From NCBI GenBank assembly GCA_037893225.1, contig JAZGUH010000087.1, positions 434,001 to 498,000 on the forward strand: a stretch of 64,000 nucleotides of DNA, in the 5' to 3' direction. The notes beneath the pieces are model-generated. The model saw only the letters and a program-made list of their open reading frames with translations. It was not told the DNA's origin and made no database searches. This document shows, one piece after another, positions 13,001 to 25,500 of this stretch. The position numbers were made by a program, and so were the translations under genes. The DNA comes from Hippasteria phrygiana (Eukaryota; Echinodermata; Asteroidea; Valvatida; Goniasteridae). The stretch's first letter is position 1; every line of letters starts with the position of its first letter.

Positions 13001-13340
13001 GCGGCTTCTTAGAGTTAACACTTGTGGAGAAAATTCAAACCTCGCAATGTTTATTTTCTTTCCGGCCAACATCTGTGTACATGTTACCGTCTATTTATTG
13101 CTCCATGCCTGTCAAATTCCCTGGGGTATGGACTTGCTTTACTCATTCATAATTGCATGAAATATCAACCAAATGCAGTAATTTTGACATGTATGTATAG
13201 CTTAGATCTGGCGCTACATGTTGCAATCATCGGCGGCTTCCCAGAGTTAAAACTTGTGGAGAAAATTCAAACCTCGCAATGTTTATTTTCTTTCCGGCCA
13301 ACATCTGTGTACATGTTACCGTCTATTTATTGCTCCATGC
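7078..13340. repeat. HOR: 15-mer of 3479 bp, about 1.8 copies
   Basis: 7078-9861 matches 10557-13340 at an offset of 3479 (15 x 232 minus 1). The left limit is A at 7077 versus C at 10556. The right limit is C at 9862 versus A at 13341. One internal difference was seen (GTTGTAATC near 11367). The rare GAGCTAAAAC is shared at 9301 and 12780, and GCTTTGATC at 7405 and 10884. The duplication includes the tetramer run, so it is younger than that run. Confidence 0.86.
7615..10247. repeat. HOR: A-B-B-C tetramer of 928 bp, about 2.8 copies
   Basis: 7615-9319 matches 8543-10247 at an offset of 928 (4 x 232, no D monomer inside). Complete tetramers run 8383-9310 and 9311-10238. The only internal difference noticed is GAGCTAAAAC at 9301 versus GAGTTAAAAC in its neighbours. 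The same tetramer, sometimes with one B missing, is visible at 731-2354 and 11862-13485. It is the shortest HOR that dominates a stretch of the left zone and probably its basal unit. Confidence 0.88.
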
Positions 13341-16300
13341 ATGTCAAATTCCCTGGGGTATGGACTTGCTTTACTCATTCATAATTGCATGAAATATCAA
13401 CCAAATTCAGTAATTTTGACATGTATGGATAGCTTAGATCTGGCGCTACATGTTGCAATTATCGGCGGCTTCTTAGAGTTAAAACTTGTGGAGATAAATC
13501 AAACCTCGCAATGTTTATTTTCTTTCCGGCCAACATCTGTGTGCATATTACCTTCTATTTATTGCTCCATGCCTGTCAAATTCGCCAGGGTATGACTTGC
13601 TTTACTCATTCATAATTGCATGAAATATCAACCAAATTCAGTAATTTTGACATGTATGGATAGCTTAGATCTGGCGCTACATGTTGCAATCATCGGCCGC
13701 TTCCCAGAGTTAAAACTTGTGGAGAAAATTCAAACCTCGCAATGTTAATTTTCTTTCCGGCCAACATCTGTGTACATATTACCGTCTATTTATTGCTCCA
13801 TGCCTGTCAAATTCCCTGGGGTATGGACTTGCTTTACTCATTCATAATTGCATGAAATATCAACAAAATGCAGTAATTTTGACATGTATGTATAGCTTAG
13901 ATCTGGCGCTACATGTTGCAATCATCGGCGGCTTCCCAGAGTTAAAACTTGTGGAGAAAATTCAAACCTCGCAATGTTTATTTTCTTTCCGGCCAACATC
14001 TGTGTACATGTTACCGTCTATTTATTGCTCCATGCATGTCAAATTCCCTGGGGTATGGACTTGCTTTACTCATTCATAATTGCATGAAATATCCACCAAA
14101 TTCAGTAATTTTGACATGTATGGATAGCTTAGATCTGGCGCTACATGTTGCAATTATCGGCGGCTTCTTAGAGTTAAAACTTGTAGAGAAAATTCAAACC
14201 TCGCAATGTTTATTTTCTTTCCGGCCAACATCTGTGTGCATATTACCTTCTATTTATTGCTCCATGCCTGTCAAATTCCCTGGGGTATGACTTGCTTTTC
14301 TCATTCATAATTGCATGAAATATCAACCAAATTCAGTAATTTTGACATGTATGGATAGCTTAGATCTGGCGCTACATGTTGCAATCATCGGCGGCTTCCC
14401 AGAGTTAAAACTTGTGGAGAAAATTCAAACCTCGCAATGTTAATTTTCTTTCCGGCCAACATCTGTGTACATATTACCGTCTATTTATTGCTCCATGCAT
14501 GTCAAATTCCCTGGGGTATGGACTTGCTTTACTCATTCATAATTGCATGAAATATCAACCAAATTCAGTAATTTTGACATGTATGGATAGCTTAGATCTG
14601 GCGCTACATGTTGCAATTATCGGCGGCTTCTTAGAGTTAAAACTTGTGGAGAAAATTCAAACCTCGCAATGTTAATTTTCTTTCCGGCCAACATCTGTGT
14701 ACATATTACCGTCTATTTATTGCTCCATGCATGTCAAATTCCCTGGGGTATGGACTTGCTTTATTCATTCATAATTGCATGAAATATCAACCAAATGCAG
14801 TATTTTTGACATGTATGGATAGCTTAGATCTGGCGCTACATGTTGCAATTATCGGCGGCTTCTTAGAGTTAACACTTGTGGAGAAAATTCAAACCTCGCA
14901 ATGTTTATTTTCTTTCCGGCCAACATCTGTGTACATGTTACCGTCTATTTATTGCTCCATGCATGTCAAATTCCCTGGGGTATGGACTTGCTTTACTCAT
15001 TCATAATTGCATGAAATATCAACCAAATTCAGTAATTTTGACATGTATGGATAGCTTAGATCTGGCGCTACATGTTGCAATTATCGGCGGCTTCTTAGAG
15101 TTAAAACTTGTGGAGAAAATTCAAACCTCGCAATGTTTATTTTCTTTCCGGCCAACATCTGTGTACATATTACCTTCTATTTATTGCTCCATGCCTGTCA
15201 AATTCGCCAGGGTATGACTTGCTTTACTCATTCATAATTGCATGAAATATCAACCAAATTCAGTAATTTTGACATGTATGGATAGCTTAGATCTGGCGCT
15301 ACATGTTGCAATCATCGGCGGCTTCCCAGAGTTAAAACTTGTGGAGAAAATTCAAACCTCGCAATGTTAATTTTCTTTCCGGCCAACATCTGTGTACATA
15401 TTACCGTCTATTTATTGCTCCATACCTGTCAAATTCCCTGGGGTATGGACTTGCTTTACTCATTCATAATTGCATGAAATATCAACCAAATGCAGTAATT
15501 TTGACATGTATGTATAGCTTAGATCTGGCGCTACATGTTGCAATCATCGGCGGCTTCCCAGAGTTAAAACTTGTGGAGAAAATTCAAACCTCGCAATGTT
15601 TATTTTCTTTCCGGCCAACATCTGTGTACATGTTACCGTCTATTTATTGCTCCATGCATGTCAAATTCCCTGGGGTATGGACTTGCTTTACTCATTCATA
15701 ATTGCATGAAATATCCACCAAATTCAGTAATTTTGACATGTATGGATAGCTTAGATCTGGCGCTACATGTTGCAATTATCGGCGGCTTCTTAGAGTTAAA
15801 ACTTGTGGAGAAAATTCAAACCTCGCAATGTTTATTTTCTTTCCGGCCAACATCTGTGTGCATATTACCTTCTATTTATTGCTCCATGCCTGTCAAATTC
15901 CCTGGGGTATGACTTGCTTTTCTCATTCATAATTGCATGAAATATCAACCAAATTCAGTAATTTTGACATGTATGGATAGCTTAGATCTGGCGCTACATG
16001 TTGCAATTATCGGCGGCTTCTTAGAGCTAAAACTTGTGGAGAAAATTCAAACCTCGCAATGTTAATTTTCTTTCCGGCCAACATCTGTGTACATATTACC
16101 GTCTATTTATTGCTCCATGCATGTCAAATTCCCTGGGGTATGGACTTGCTTTATTCATTCATAATTGCATGAAATATCAACCAAATGCAGTATTTTTGAC
16201 ATGTATGGATAGCTTAGATCTGGCGCTACATGTTGCAATTATCGGCGGCTTCTTAGAGTTAACACTTGTGGAGAAAATTCAAACCTCGCAATGTTTATTT

Positions 16301-16738
16301 TCTTTCCGGCCAACATCTGTGTACATGTTACCGTCTATTTATTGCTCCATGCCTGTCAAATTCCCTGGGGTATGGACTTGCTTTACTCATTCATAATTGC
16401 ATGAAATATCAACCAAATGCAGTAATTTTGACATGTATGTATAGCTTAGATCTGGCGCTACATGTTGCAATCATCGGCGGCTTCCCAGAGTTAAAACTTG
16501 TGGAGAAAATTCAAACCTCGCAATGTTTATTTTCTTTCCGGCCAACATCTGTGTACATGTTACCGTCTATTTATTGCTCCATGCATGTCAAATTCCCTGG
16601 GGTATATACTTGCTTTACTCATTCATAATTGCATGAAATATCAACCAAATTCAGTAATTTTGACATGTATGGATAGCTTAGATCTGGCGCTACATGTTGC
16701 AATTATCGGCGGCTTCTTAGAGTTAAAACTTGTGGAGA
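10248..16738. repeat. Two units of about 3.24 kb marked by GAGATA and an EagI-type site
   Basis: GAGATA (T at position 10, in D monomers) occurs at 10248, 13495 and 16739, giving unit lengths of 3247 and 3244. Each marker is followed about 200 bases later by ATCGGCCGC, which contains CGGCCG (10447-10452, 13694-13699, 16938-16943). The second unit begins the heptamer pattern with D monomers alternately 695 and 927 bases apart. The two units are similar in length, but the second is rich in D monomers and the first is dominated by the A-B-B-C pattern, so they share ends more than interiors. Confidence 0.8.
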
Positions 16739-19251
16739 TAATTCAAACCTCGCAATGTTTATTTTCTTTCCGGCCAACATCTGTGTGCATATTACCTTCT
16801 ATTTATTGCTCCATGCCTGTCAAATTCGCCAGGGTATGACTTGCTTTACTCATTCATAATTGCATGAAATATCAACCAAATTCAGTAATTTTGACATGTA
16901 TGGATAGCTTAGATCTGGCGCTACATGTTGCAATCATCGGCCGCTTCCCAGAGTTAAAACTTGTGGAGAAAATTCAAACCTCGCAATGTTAATTTTCTTT
17001 CCGGCCAACATCTGTGTACATATTACCGTCTATTTATTGCTCCATGCCTGTCAAATTCCCTGGGGTATGGACTTGCTTTACTCATTCATAATTGCATGAA
17101 ATATCAACAAAATGCAGTAATTTTGACATGTATGTATAGCTTAGATCTGGCGCTACATGTTGCAATCATCGGCGGCTTCCCAGAGTTAAAACTTGTGGAG
17201 AAAATTCAAACCTCGCAATGTTTATTTTCTTTCCGGCCAACATCTGTGTACATGTTACCGTCTATTTATTGCTCCATGCATGTCAAATTCCCTGGGGTAT
17301 GGACTTGCTTTACTCATTCATAATTGCATGAAATATCCACCAAATTCAGTAATTTTGACATGTATGGATAGCTTAGATCTGGCGCTACATGTTGCAATTA
17401 TCGGCGGCTTCTTAGAGTTAAAACTTGTAGAGAAAATTCAAACCTCGCAATGTTTATTTTCTTTCCGGCCAACATCTGTGTGCATATTACCTTCTATTTA
17501 TTGCTCCATGCCTGTCAAATTCCCTGGGGTATGACTTGCTTTTCTCATTCATAATTGCATGAAATATCAACCAAATTCAGTAATTTTGACATGTATGGAT
17601 AGCTTAGATCTGGCGCTACATGTTGCAATCATCGGCGGCTTCCCAGAGTTAAAACTTGTGGAGAAAATTCAAACCTCGCAATGTTAATTTTCTTTCCGGC
17701 CAACATCTGTGTACATATTACCGTCTATTTATTGCTCCATGCATGTCAAATTCCCTGGGGTATGGACTTGCTTTACTCATTCATAATTGCATGAAATATC
17801 AACCAAATTCAGTAATTTTGACATGTATGGATAGCTTAGATCTGGCGCTACATGTTGCAATTATCGGCGGCTTCTTAGAGTTAAAACTTGTGGAGAAAAT
17901 TCAAACCTCGCAATGTTAATTTTCTTTCCGGCCAACATCTGTGTACATATTACCGTCTATTTATTGCTCCATGCATGTCAAATTCCCTGGGGTATGGACT
18001 TGCTTTATTCATTCATAATTGCATGAAATATCAACCAAATGCAGTATTTTTGACATGTATGGATAGCTTAGATCTGGCGCTACATGTTGCAATTATCGGC
18101 GGCTTCTTAGAGTTAACACTTGTGGAGAAAATTCAAACCTCGCAATGTTTATTTTCTTTCCGGCCAACATCTGTGTACATGTTACCGTCTATTTATTGCT
18201 CCATGCATGTCAAATTCCCTGGGGTATGGACTTGCTTTACTCATTCATAATTGCATGAAATATCAACCAAATTCAGTAATTTTGACATGTATGGATAGCT
18301 TAGATCTGGCGCTACATGTTGCAATTATCGGCGGCTTCTTAGAGTTAAAACTTGTGGAGAAAATTCAAACCTCGCAATGTTTATTTTCTTTCCGGCCAAC
18401 ATCTGTGTGCATATTACCTTCTATTTATTGCTCCATGCCTGTCAAATTCGCCAGGGTATGACTTGCTTTACTCATTCATAATTGCATGAAATATCAACCA
18501 AATTCAGTAATTTTGACATGTATGGATAGCTTAGATCTGGCGCTACATGTTGCAATCATCGGCGGCTTCCCAGAGTTAAAACTTGTGGAGAAAATTCAAA
18601 CCTCGCAATGTTAATTTTCTTTCCGGCCAACATCTGTGTACATATTACCGTCTATTTATTGCTCCATACCTGTCAAATTCCCTGGGGTATGGACTTGCTT
18701 TACTCATTCATAATTGCATGAAATATCAACCAAATGCAGTAATTTTGACATGTATGTATAGCTTAGATCTGGCGCTACATGTTGCAATCATCGGCGGCTT
18801 CCCAGAGTTAAAACTTGTGGAGAAAATTCAAACCTCGCAATGTTTATTTTCTTTCCGGCCAACATCTGTGTACATGTTACCGTCTATTTATTGCTCCATG
18901 CATGTCAAATTCCCTGGGGTATGGACTTGCTTTACTCATTCATAACTGCATGAAATATCCACCAAATTCAGTAATTTTGACATGTATGGATAGCTTAGAT
19001 CTGGCGCTACATGTTGCAATTATCGGCGGCTTCTTAGAGTTAAAACTTGTGGAGAAAATTCAAACCTCGCAATGTTTATTTTCTTTCCGGCCAACATCTG
19101 TGTGCATATTACCTTCTATTTATTGCTCCATGCCTGTCAAATTCCCTGGGGTATGACTTGCTTTTCTCATTCATAATTGCATGAAATATCAACCAAATTC
19201 AGTAATTTTGACATGTATGGATAGCTTAGATCTGGCGCTACATGTTGCAAT
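12678..19251. repeat. HOR: 14-mer of 3244 bp, two copies
   Basis: 12678-16007 matches 15922-19251 at an offset of 3244 (14 x 232 minus 4 D deletions). The limits are A at 12677 versus T at 15921, and T at 16008 versus C at 19252. About five substitutions were seen: near 13498, two at GTATATAC near 16605, one near 15170, and ATAACTGC near 18946. D monomers alternate 3 and 4 monomers apart (13486, 14181, 15108, 15803, 16730, 17425, 18352, 19047), so the inner repeat is a heptamer of 1622 bp. Confidence 0.85.
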
Positions 19252-22200
19252 CATCGGCGGCTTCCCAGAGTTAAAACTTGTGGAGAAAATTCAAACCTCG
19301 CAATGTTAATTTTCTTTCCGGCCAACATCTGTGTACATATTACCGTCTATTTATTGCTCCATGCATGTCAAATTCCCTGGGGTATGGACTTGCTTTACTC
19401 ATTCATAATTGCATGAAATATCAACCAAATTCAGTAATTTTGACATGTATGGATAGCTTAGATCTGGCGCTACATGTTGCAATTATCGGCGGCTTCTTAG
19501 AGTTAAAACTTGTGGAGAAAATTCAAACCTCGCAATGTTAATTTTCTTTCCGGCCAACATCTGTGTACATATTACCGTCTATTTATTGCTCCATGCATGT
19601 CAAATTCCCTGGGGTATGGACTTGCTTTATTCATTCATAATTGCATGAAATATCAACCAAATGCAGTATTTTTGACATGTATGGATAGCTTAGATCTGGC
19701 GCTACATGTTGCAATTATCGGCGGCTTCTTAGAGTTAACACTTGTGGAGAAAATTCAAACCTCGCAATGTTTATTTTCTTTCCGGCCAACATCTGTGTAC
19801 ATGTTACCGTCTATTTATTGCTCCATGCCTGTCAAATTCCCTGGGGTATGGACTTGCTTTACTCATTCATAATTGCATGAAATATCAACCAAATGCAGTA
19901 ATTTTGACATGTATGTATAGCTTAGATCTGGCGCTACATGTTGCAATCATCGGCGGCTTCCCAGAGTTAAAACTTGTGGAGAAAATTCAAACCTCGCAAT
20001 GTTTATTTTCTTTCCGGCCAACATCTGTGTGCATATTACCGTCTATTTATTGCTCCATGCATGTCAAATTCCCTGGGGTATGGACTTGCTTTACTCATTC
20101 ATAATTGCATGAAATATCAACCAAATTCAGTAATTTTGACATGTATGTATAGCTTAGATCTGGCGCTACATGTTGCAATTATCGGCGGCTTCTTAGAGTT
20201 AAAACTTGTGGAGAAAATTCAAACCTCGCAATGTTTATTTTCTTTCCGGCCAACATCTGTGTGCATATTACCTTCTATTTATTGCTCCATGCCTGTCAAA
20301 TTCCCCAGGGTATGACTTGCTTTACTCATTCATAATTGCATGAAATATCAACCAAATTCAGTAATTTTGACATGTATGGATAGCTTAGATCTGGCGCTAC
20401 ATGTTGCAATCATCGGCGGCTTCCCAGAGTTAAAACTTGTGGAGAAAATTCAAACCTCGCAATGTTAATTTTCTTTCCGGCCAACATCTGTGTACCTATT
20501 ACCGTCTATTTATTGCTCCATGCATGTCAAATTCCCTGGGGTATGGACTTGCTTTATTCATTCATAATTGCATGAAATATCAACCAAATGCAGTATTTTT
20601 GACATGTATGGATAGCATAGATCTGGCGCTACATGTTGCAATTATCGGCGGCTTCTTAGAGTTAACACTTGTGGAGAAAATTCAAACCTCGCAATGTTTA
20701 TTTTCTTTCCGGCCAACATCTGTGTACATGTTACCGTCTATTTATTGCTCCATGCCTGTCAAATTCCCTGGGGTATGGACTTGCTTTACTCATTCATAAT
20801 TGCATGAAATATCAACCAAATGCAGTAATTTTGACATGTATGTATAGCTTTGATCTGGCGCTACATGTTGCAATCATCGGCGGCTTCCCAGAGTTAAAAC
20901 TTGTGGAGAAAATTCAAACCTCGCAATGTTTATTTTCTTTCCGGCCAACATCTGTGTGCATATTACCGTCTATTTATTGCTCCATGCATGTCAAATTCCC
21001 TGGGGTATGGACTTGCTTTACTCATTCATAATTGCATGAAATATCAACCAAATACAGTAATTTTGACATGTATGGATAGCTTAGATCTGGCGCTACATGT
21101 TGCAATTATCGGCGGCTTCTTAGAGTTAACACTTGTGGAGAAAATTCAAACCTCGCAATGTTTATTTTCTTTCCGGCCAACATCTGTGTACATGTTACCG
21201 TCTATTTATTGCTCCATGCCTGTCAAATTCCCTGGGGTATGGACTTGCTTTACTCATTCATAATTGCATGAAATATCAACCAAATGCAGTAATTTTGACA
21301 TGTATGGATAGCTTAGATCTGGCGCTACATGTTGCAATCATCGGCGGCTTCCCAGAGTTAAAACTTGTGGAGAAAATTCAAACCTCGCAATGTTTATTTT
21401 CTTTCCGGCCAACATCTGTGTACATGTTACCGTCTATTTATTGCTCCATGCATGTCAAATTCCCTGGGGTATGGACTTGCTTTACTCATTCATAATTGCA
21501 TGAAATATCAACCAAATTCAGTAATTTTGACATGTATGGATAGCTTAGATCTGGCGCTACATGTTGCAATTATCGGCGGCTTCTTAGAGTTAACACTTGT
21601 GGAGAAAATTCAAACCTCGCAATGTTTATTTTCTTTCCGGCCAACATCTGTGTACATGTTACCGTCTATTTATTGCTCCATGCATGTCAAATTCCCTGGG
21701 GTATGGACTTGCTTTACTCATTCATAATTGCATGAAATATCAACCAAATACAGTAATTTTGACATGTATGGATAGCTTAGATCTGGCGCTACATGTTGCA
21801 ATTATCGGCGGCTTCTTAGAGTTAAAACTTGTGGAGAAAATTCAAACCTCGCAATGTTTATTTTCTTTCCGGCCAACATCTGTGTGCATATTACCTTCTA
21901 TTTATTGCTCCATGCCTGTCAAATTCCCCAGGGTATGACTTGCTTTACTCATTCATAATTGCATGAAATATCAACCAAATTCAGTAATGTTGGCATGTAT
22001 GGATAGCTTAGATCTGGCGCTACATGTTGCAATCATCGGCGGCTTCCCAGAGTTAAAACTTGTGGAGAAAATTCAAACCTCGCAATGTTAATTTTCTTTC
22101 CGGCCAACATCTGTGTGCATATTACCGTCTATTTATTGCTCCATGCATGTCAAATTCCCTGGGGTATGGACTTGCTGTATTCATTCATAATTGCATGAAA

Positions 22201-22523
22201 TATCAACCAAATGCAGTATTTTTGACATGTATGGATAGCTTAGATCTGGCGCTACATGTTGCAATTATCGGCGGCTTCTTAGAGTTAAAACTTGTGGAGA
22301 AAATTCAAACCTCGCAATGTTTATTTTCTTTCCGGCCAACATCTGTGTGCATATTACCTTCTATTTATTGCTCCATGCCTGTCAAATTCCCTGGGGTATG
22401 GACTTGCTTTACTCATTCATAATTGCATGAAATATCAACCAAATGCAGTAATTTTGACATGTATGTATAGCTTAGATCTGGCGCTACATGTTGCAATCAT
22501 CGGCGGCTTCCCAGAGTTAAAAC
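16498..22523. repeat. Super-unit I, 6026 bp (26 monomers)
   Basis: It begins at the monomer preceding the GAGATA marker at 16739 and ends where the same arrangement returns (22765). 6026 is 26 x 232 minus 6. Monomers in order include C, D with GAGATA, B-like, C with ATCCACC, D, two A-type, C, D, B-like with CATACCTG, C with ATCCACC, D, two A-type, B, E, D and an A/B/E tail. 16335-22288 matches 28620-34574 over about 5.95 kb with one indel and roughly eight substitutions (for example 16605/16606, 18946, 21989, 22177). It is the structural template for super-unit III. Confidence 0.82.
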
Positions 22524-25500
22524 TTGTGGAGAAAATTCAAACCTCGCAATGTTTATTTTCTTTCCGGCCAACATCTGTGTACATGTTACCGTCTATTTAT
22601 TGCTCCATGCATGTCAAATTCCCTGGGGTATGGACTTGCTTTACTCATTCATAATTGCATGAAATATCAACCAAATTCAGTAATTTTGACATGTATGGAT
22701 AGCTTAGATCTGGCGCTACATGTTGCAATTATCGGCGGCTTCTTAGAGTTAAAACTTGTGGAGATAATTCAAACCTCGCAATGTTTATTTTCTTTCCGGC
22801 CAACATCTGTGTGCATATTACCTTATATTTATTGCTCCATGCCTGTCAAATTCGCCAGGGTATGACTTGCTTTACTCATTCATAATTGCATGAAATATCA
22901 ACCAAATTCAGTAATTTTGACATGTATGGATAGCTTAGATCTGGCGCTACATGTTGCAATCATCGGCCGCTTCCCAGAGTTAAAACTTGTGGAGAAAATT
23001 CAAACCTCGCAATGTTAATTTTCTTTCCGGCCAACATCTGTGTACATATTACCGTCTATTTATTGCTCCATGCCTGTCAAATTCCCTGGGGTATGGACTT
23101 GCTTTACTCATTCATAATTGCATGAAATATCAACAAAATGCAGTAATTTTGACATGTATGTATAGCTTAGATCTGGCGCTACATGTTGCAATCATCGGCG
23201 GCTTCCCAGAGTTAAAACTTGTGGAGAAAATTCAAACCTCGCAATGTTTATTTTCTTTCCGGCCAACATCTGTGTACATGTTACCGTCTATTTATTGCTC
23301 CATGCATGTCAAATTCCCTGGGGTATGGACTTGCTTTACTCATTCATAATTGCATGAAATATCCACCAAATTCAGTAATTTTGACATGTATGGATAGCTT
23401 AGATCTGGCGCTACATGTTGCAATTATCGGCGGCTTCTTAGAGTTAAAACTTGTAGAGAAAATTCAAACCTCGCAATGTTTATTTTCTTTCCGGCCAACA
23501 TCTGTGTGCATATTACCTTCTATTTATTGCTCCATGCCTGTCAAATTCCCTGGGGTATGACTTGCTTTTCTCATTCATAATTGCATGAAATATCAACCAA
23601 ATTCAGTAATTTTGACATGTATGGATAGCTTAGATCTGGCGCTACATGTTGCAATCATCGGCGGCTTCCCAGAGTTAAAACTTGTGGAGAAAATTCAAAC
23701 CTCGCAATGTTAATTTTCTTTCCGGCCAACATCTGTGTACATATTACCGTCTATTTATTGCTCCATGCATGTCAAATTCCCTGGGGTATGGACTTGCTTT
23801 ACTCATTCATAATTGCATGAAATATCAACCAAATTCAGTAATTTTGACATGTATGGATAGCTTAGATCTGGCGCTACATGTTGCAATTATCGGCGGCTTC
23901 TTAGAGTTAAAACTTGTGGAGAAAATTCAAACCTCGCAATGTTAATTTTCTTTCCGGCCAACATCTGTGTACATATTACCGTCTATTTATTGCTCCATGC
24001 ATGTCAAATTCCCTGGGGTATGGACTTGCTTTATTCATTCATAATTGCATGAAATATCAACCAAATGCAGTATTTTTGACATGTATGGATAGCTTAGATC
24101 TGGCGCTACATGTTGCAATTATCGGCGGCTTCTTAGAGTTAACACTTGTGGAGAAAATTCAAACCTCGCAATGTTTATTTTCTTTCCGGCCAACATCTGT
24201 GTACATGTTACCGTCTATTTATTGCTCCATGCATGTCAAATTCCCTGGGGTATGGACTTGCTTTACTCATTCATAATTGCATGAAATATCAACCAAATTC
24301 AGTAATTTTGACATGTATGGATAGCTTAGATCTGGCGCTACATGTTGCAATTATCGGCGGCTTCTTAGAGTTAAAACTTGTAGAGAAAATTCAAACCTCG
24401 CAATGTTTATTTTCTTTCCGGCCAACATCTGTGTGCATATTACCTTCTATTTATTGCTCCATGCCTGTCAAATTCCCTGGGGTATGACTTGCTTTTCTCA
24501 TTCATAATTGCATGAAATATCAACCAAATTCAGTAATTTTGACATGTATGGATAGCTTAGATCTGGCGCTACATGTTGCAATCATCGGCGGCTTCCCAGA
24601 GTTAAAACTTGTGGAGAAAATTCAAACCTCGCAATGTTAATTTTCTTTCCGGCCAACATCTGTGTACATATTACCGTCTATTTATTGCTCCATGCATGTC
24701 AAATTCCCTGGGGTATGGACTTGCTTTACTCATTCATAATTGCATGAAATATCAACCAAATTCAGTAATTTTGACATGTATGGATAGCTTAGATCTGGCG
24801 CTACATGTTGCAATTATCGGCGGCTTCTTAGAGTTAAAACTTGTGGAGAAAATTCAAACCTCGCAATGTTAATTTTCTTTCCGGCCAACATCTGTGTACA
24901 TATTACCGTCTATTTATTGCTCCATGCATGTCAAATTCCCTGGGGTATGGACTTGCTTTATTCATTCATAATTGCATGAAATATCAACCAAATGCAGTAT
25001 TTTTGACATGTATGGATAGCTTAGATCTGGCGCTACATGTTGCAATTATCGGCGGCTTCTTAGAGTTAACACTTGTGGAGAAAATTCAAACCTCGCAATG
25101 TTTATTTTCTTTCCGGCCAACATCTGTGTACATGTTACCGTCTATTTATTGCTCCATGCATGTCAAATTCCCTGGGGTATGGACTTGCTTTACTCATTCA
25201 TAATTGCATGAAATATCAACCAAATTCAGTAATTTTGACATGTATGGATAGCTTAGATCTGGCGCTACATGTTGCAATTATCGGCGGCTTCTTAGAGTTA
25301 AAACTTGTGGAGAAAATTCAAACCTCGCAATGTTTATTTTCTTTCCGGCCAACATCTGTGTGCATATTACCTTCTATTTATTGCTCCATGCCTGTCAAAT
25401 TCGCCAGGGTATGACTTGCTTTACTCATTCATAATTGCATGAAATATCAACCAAATTCAGTAATTTTGACATGTATGGATAGCTTAGATCTGGCGCTACA

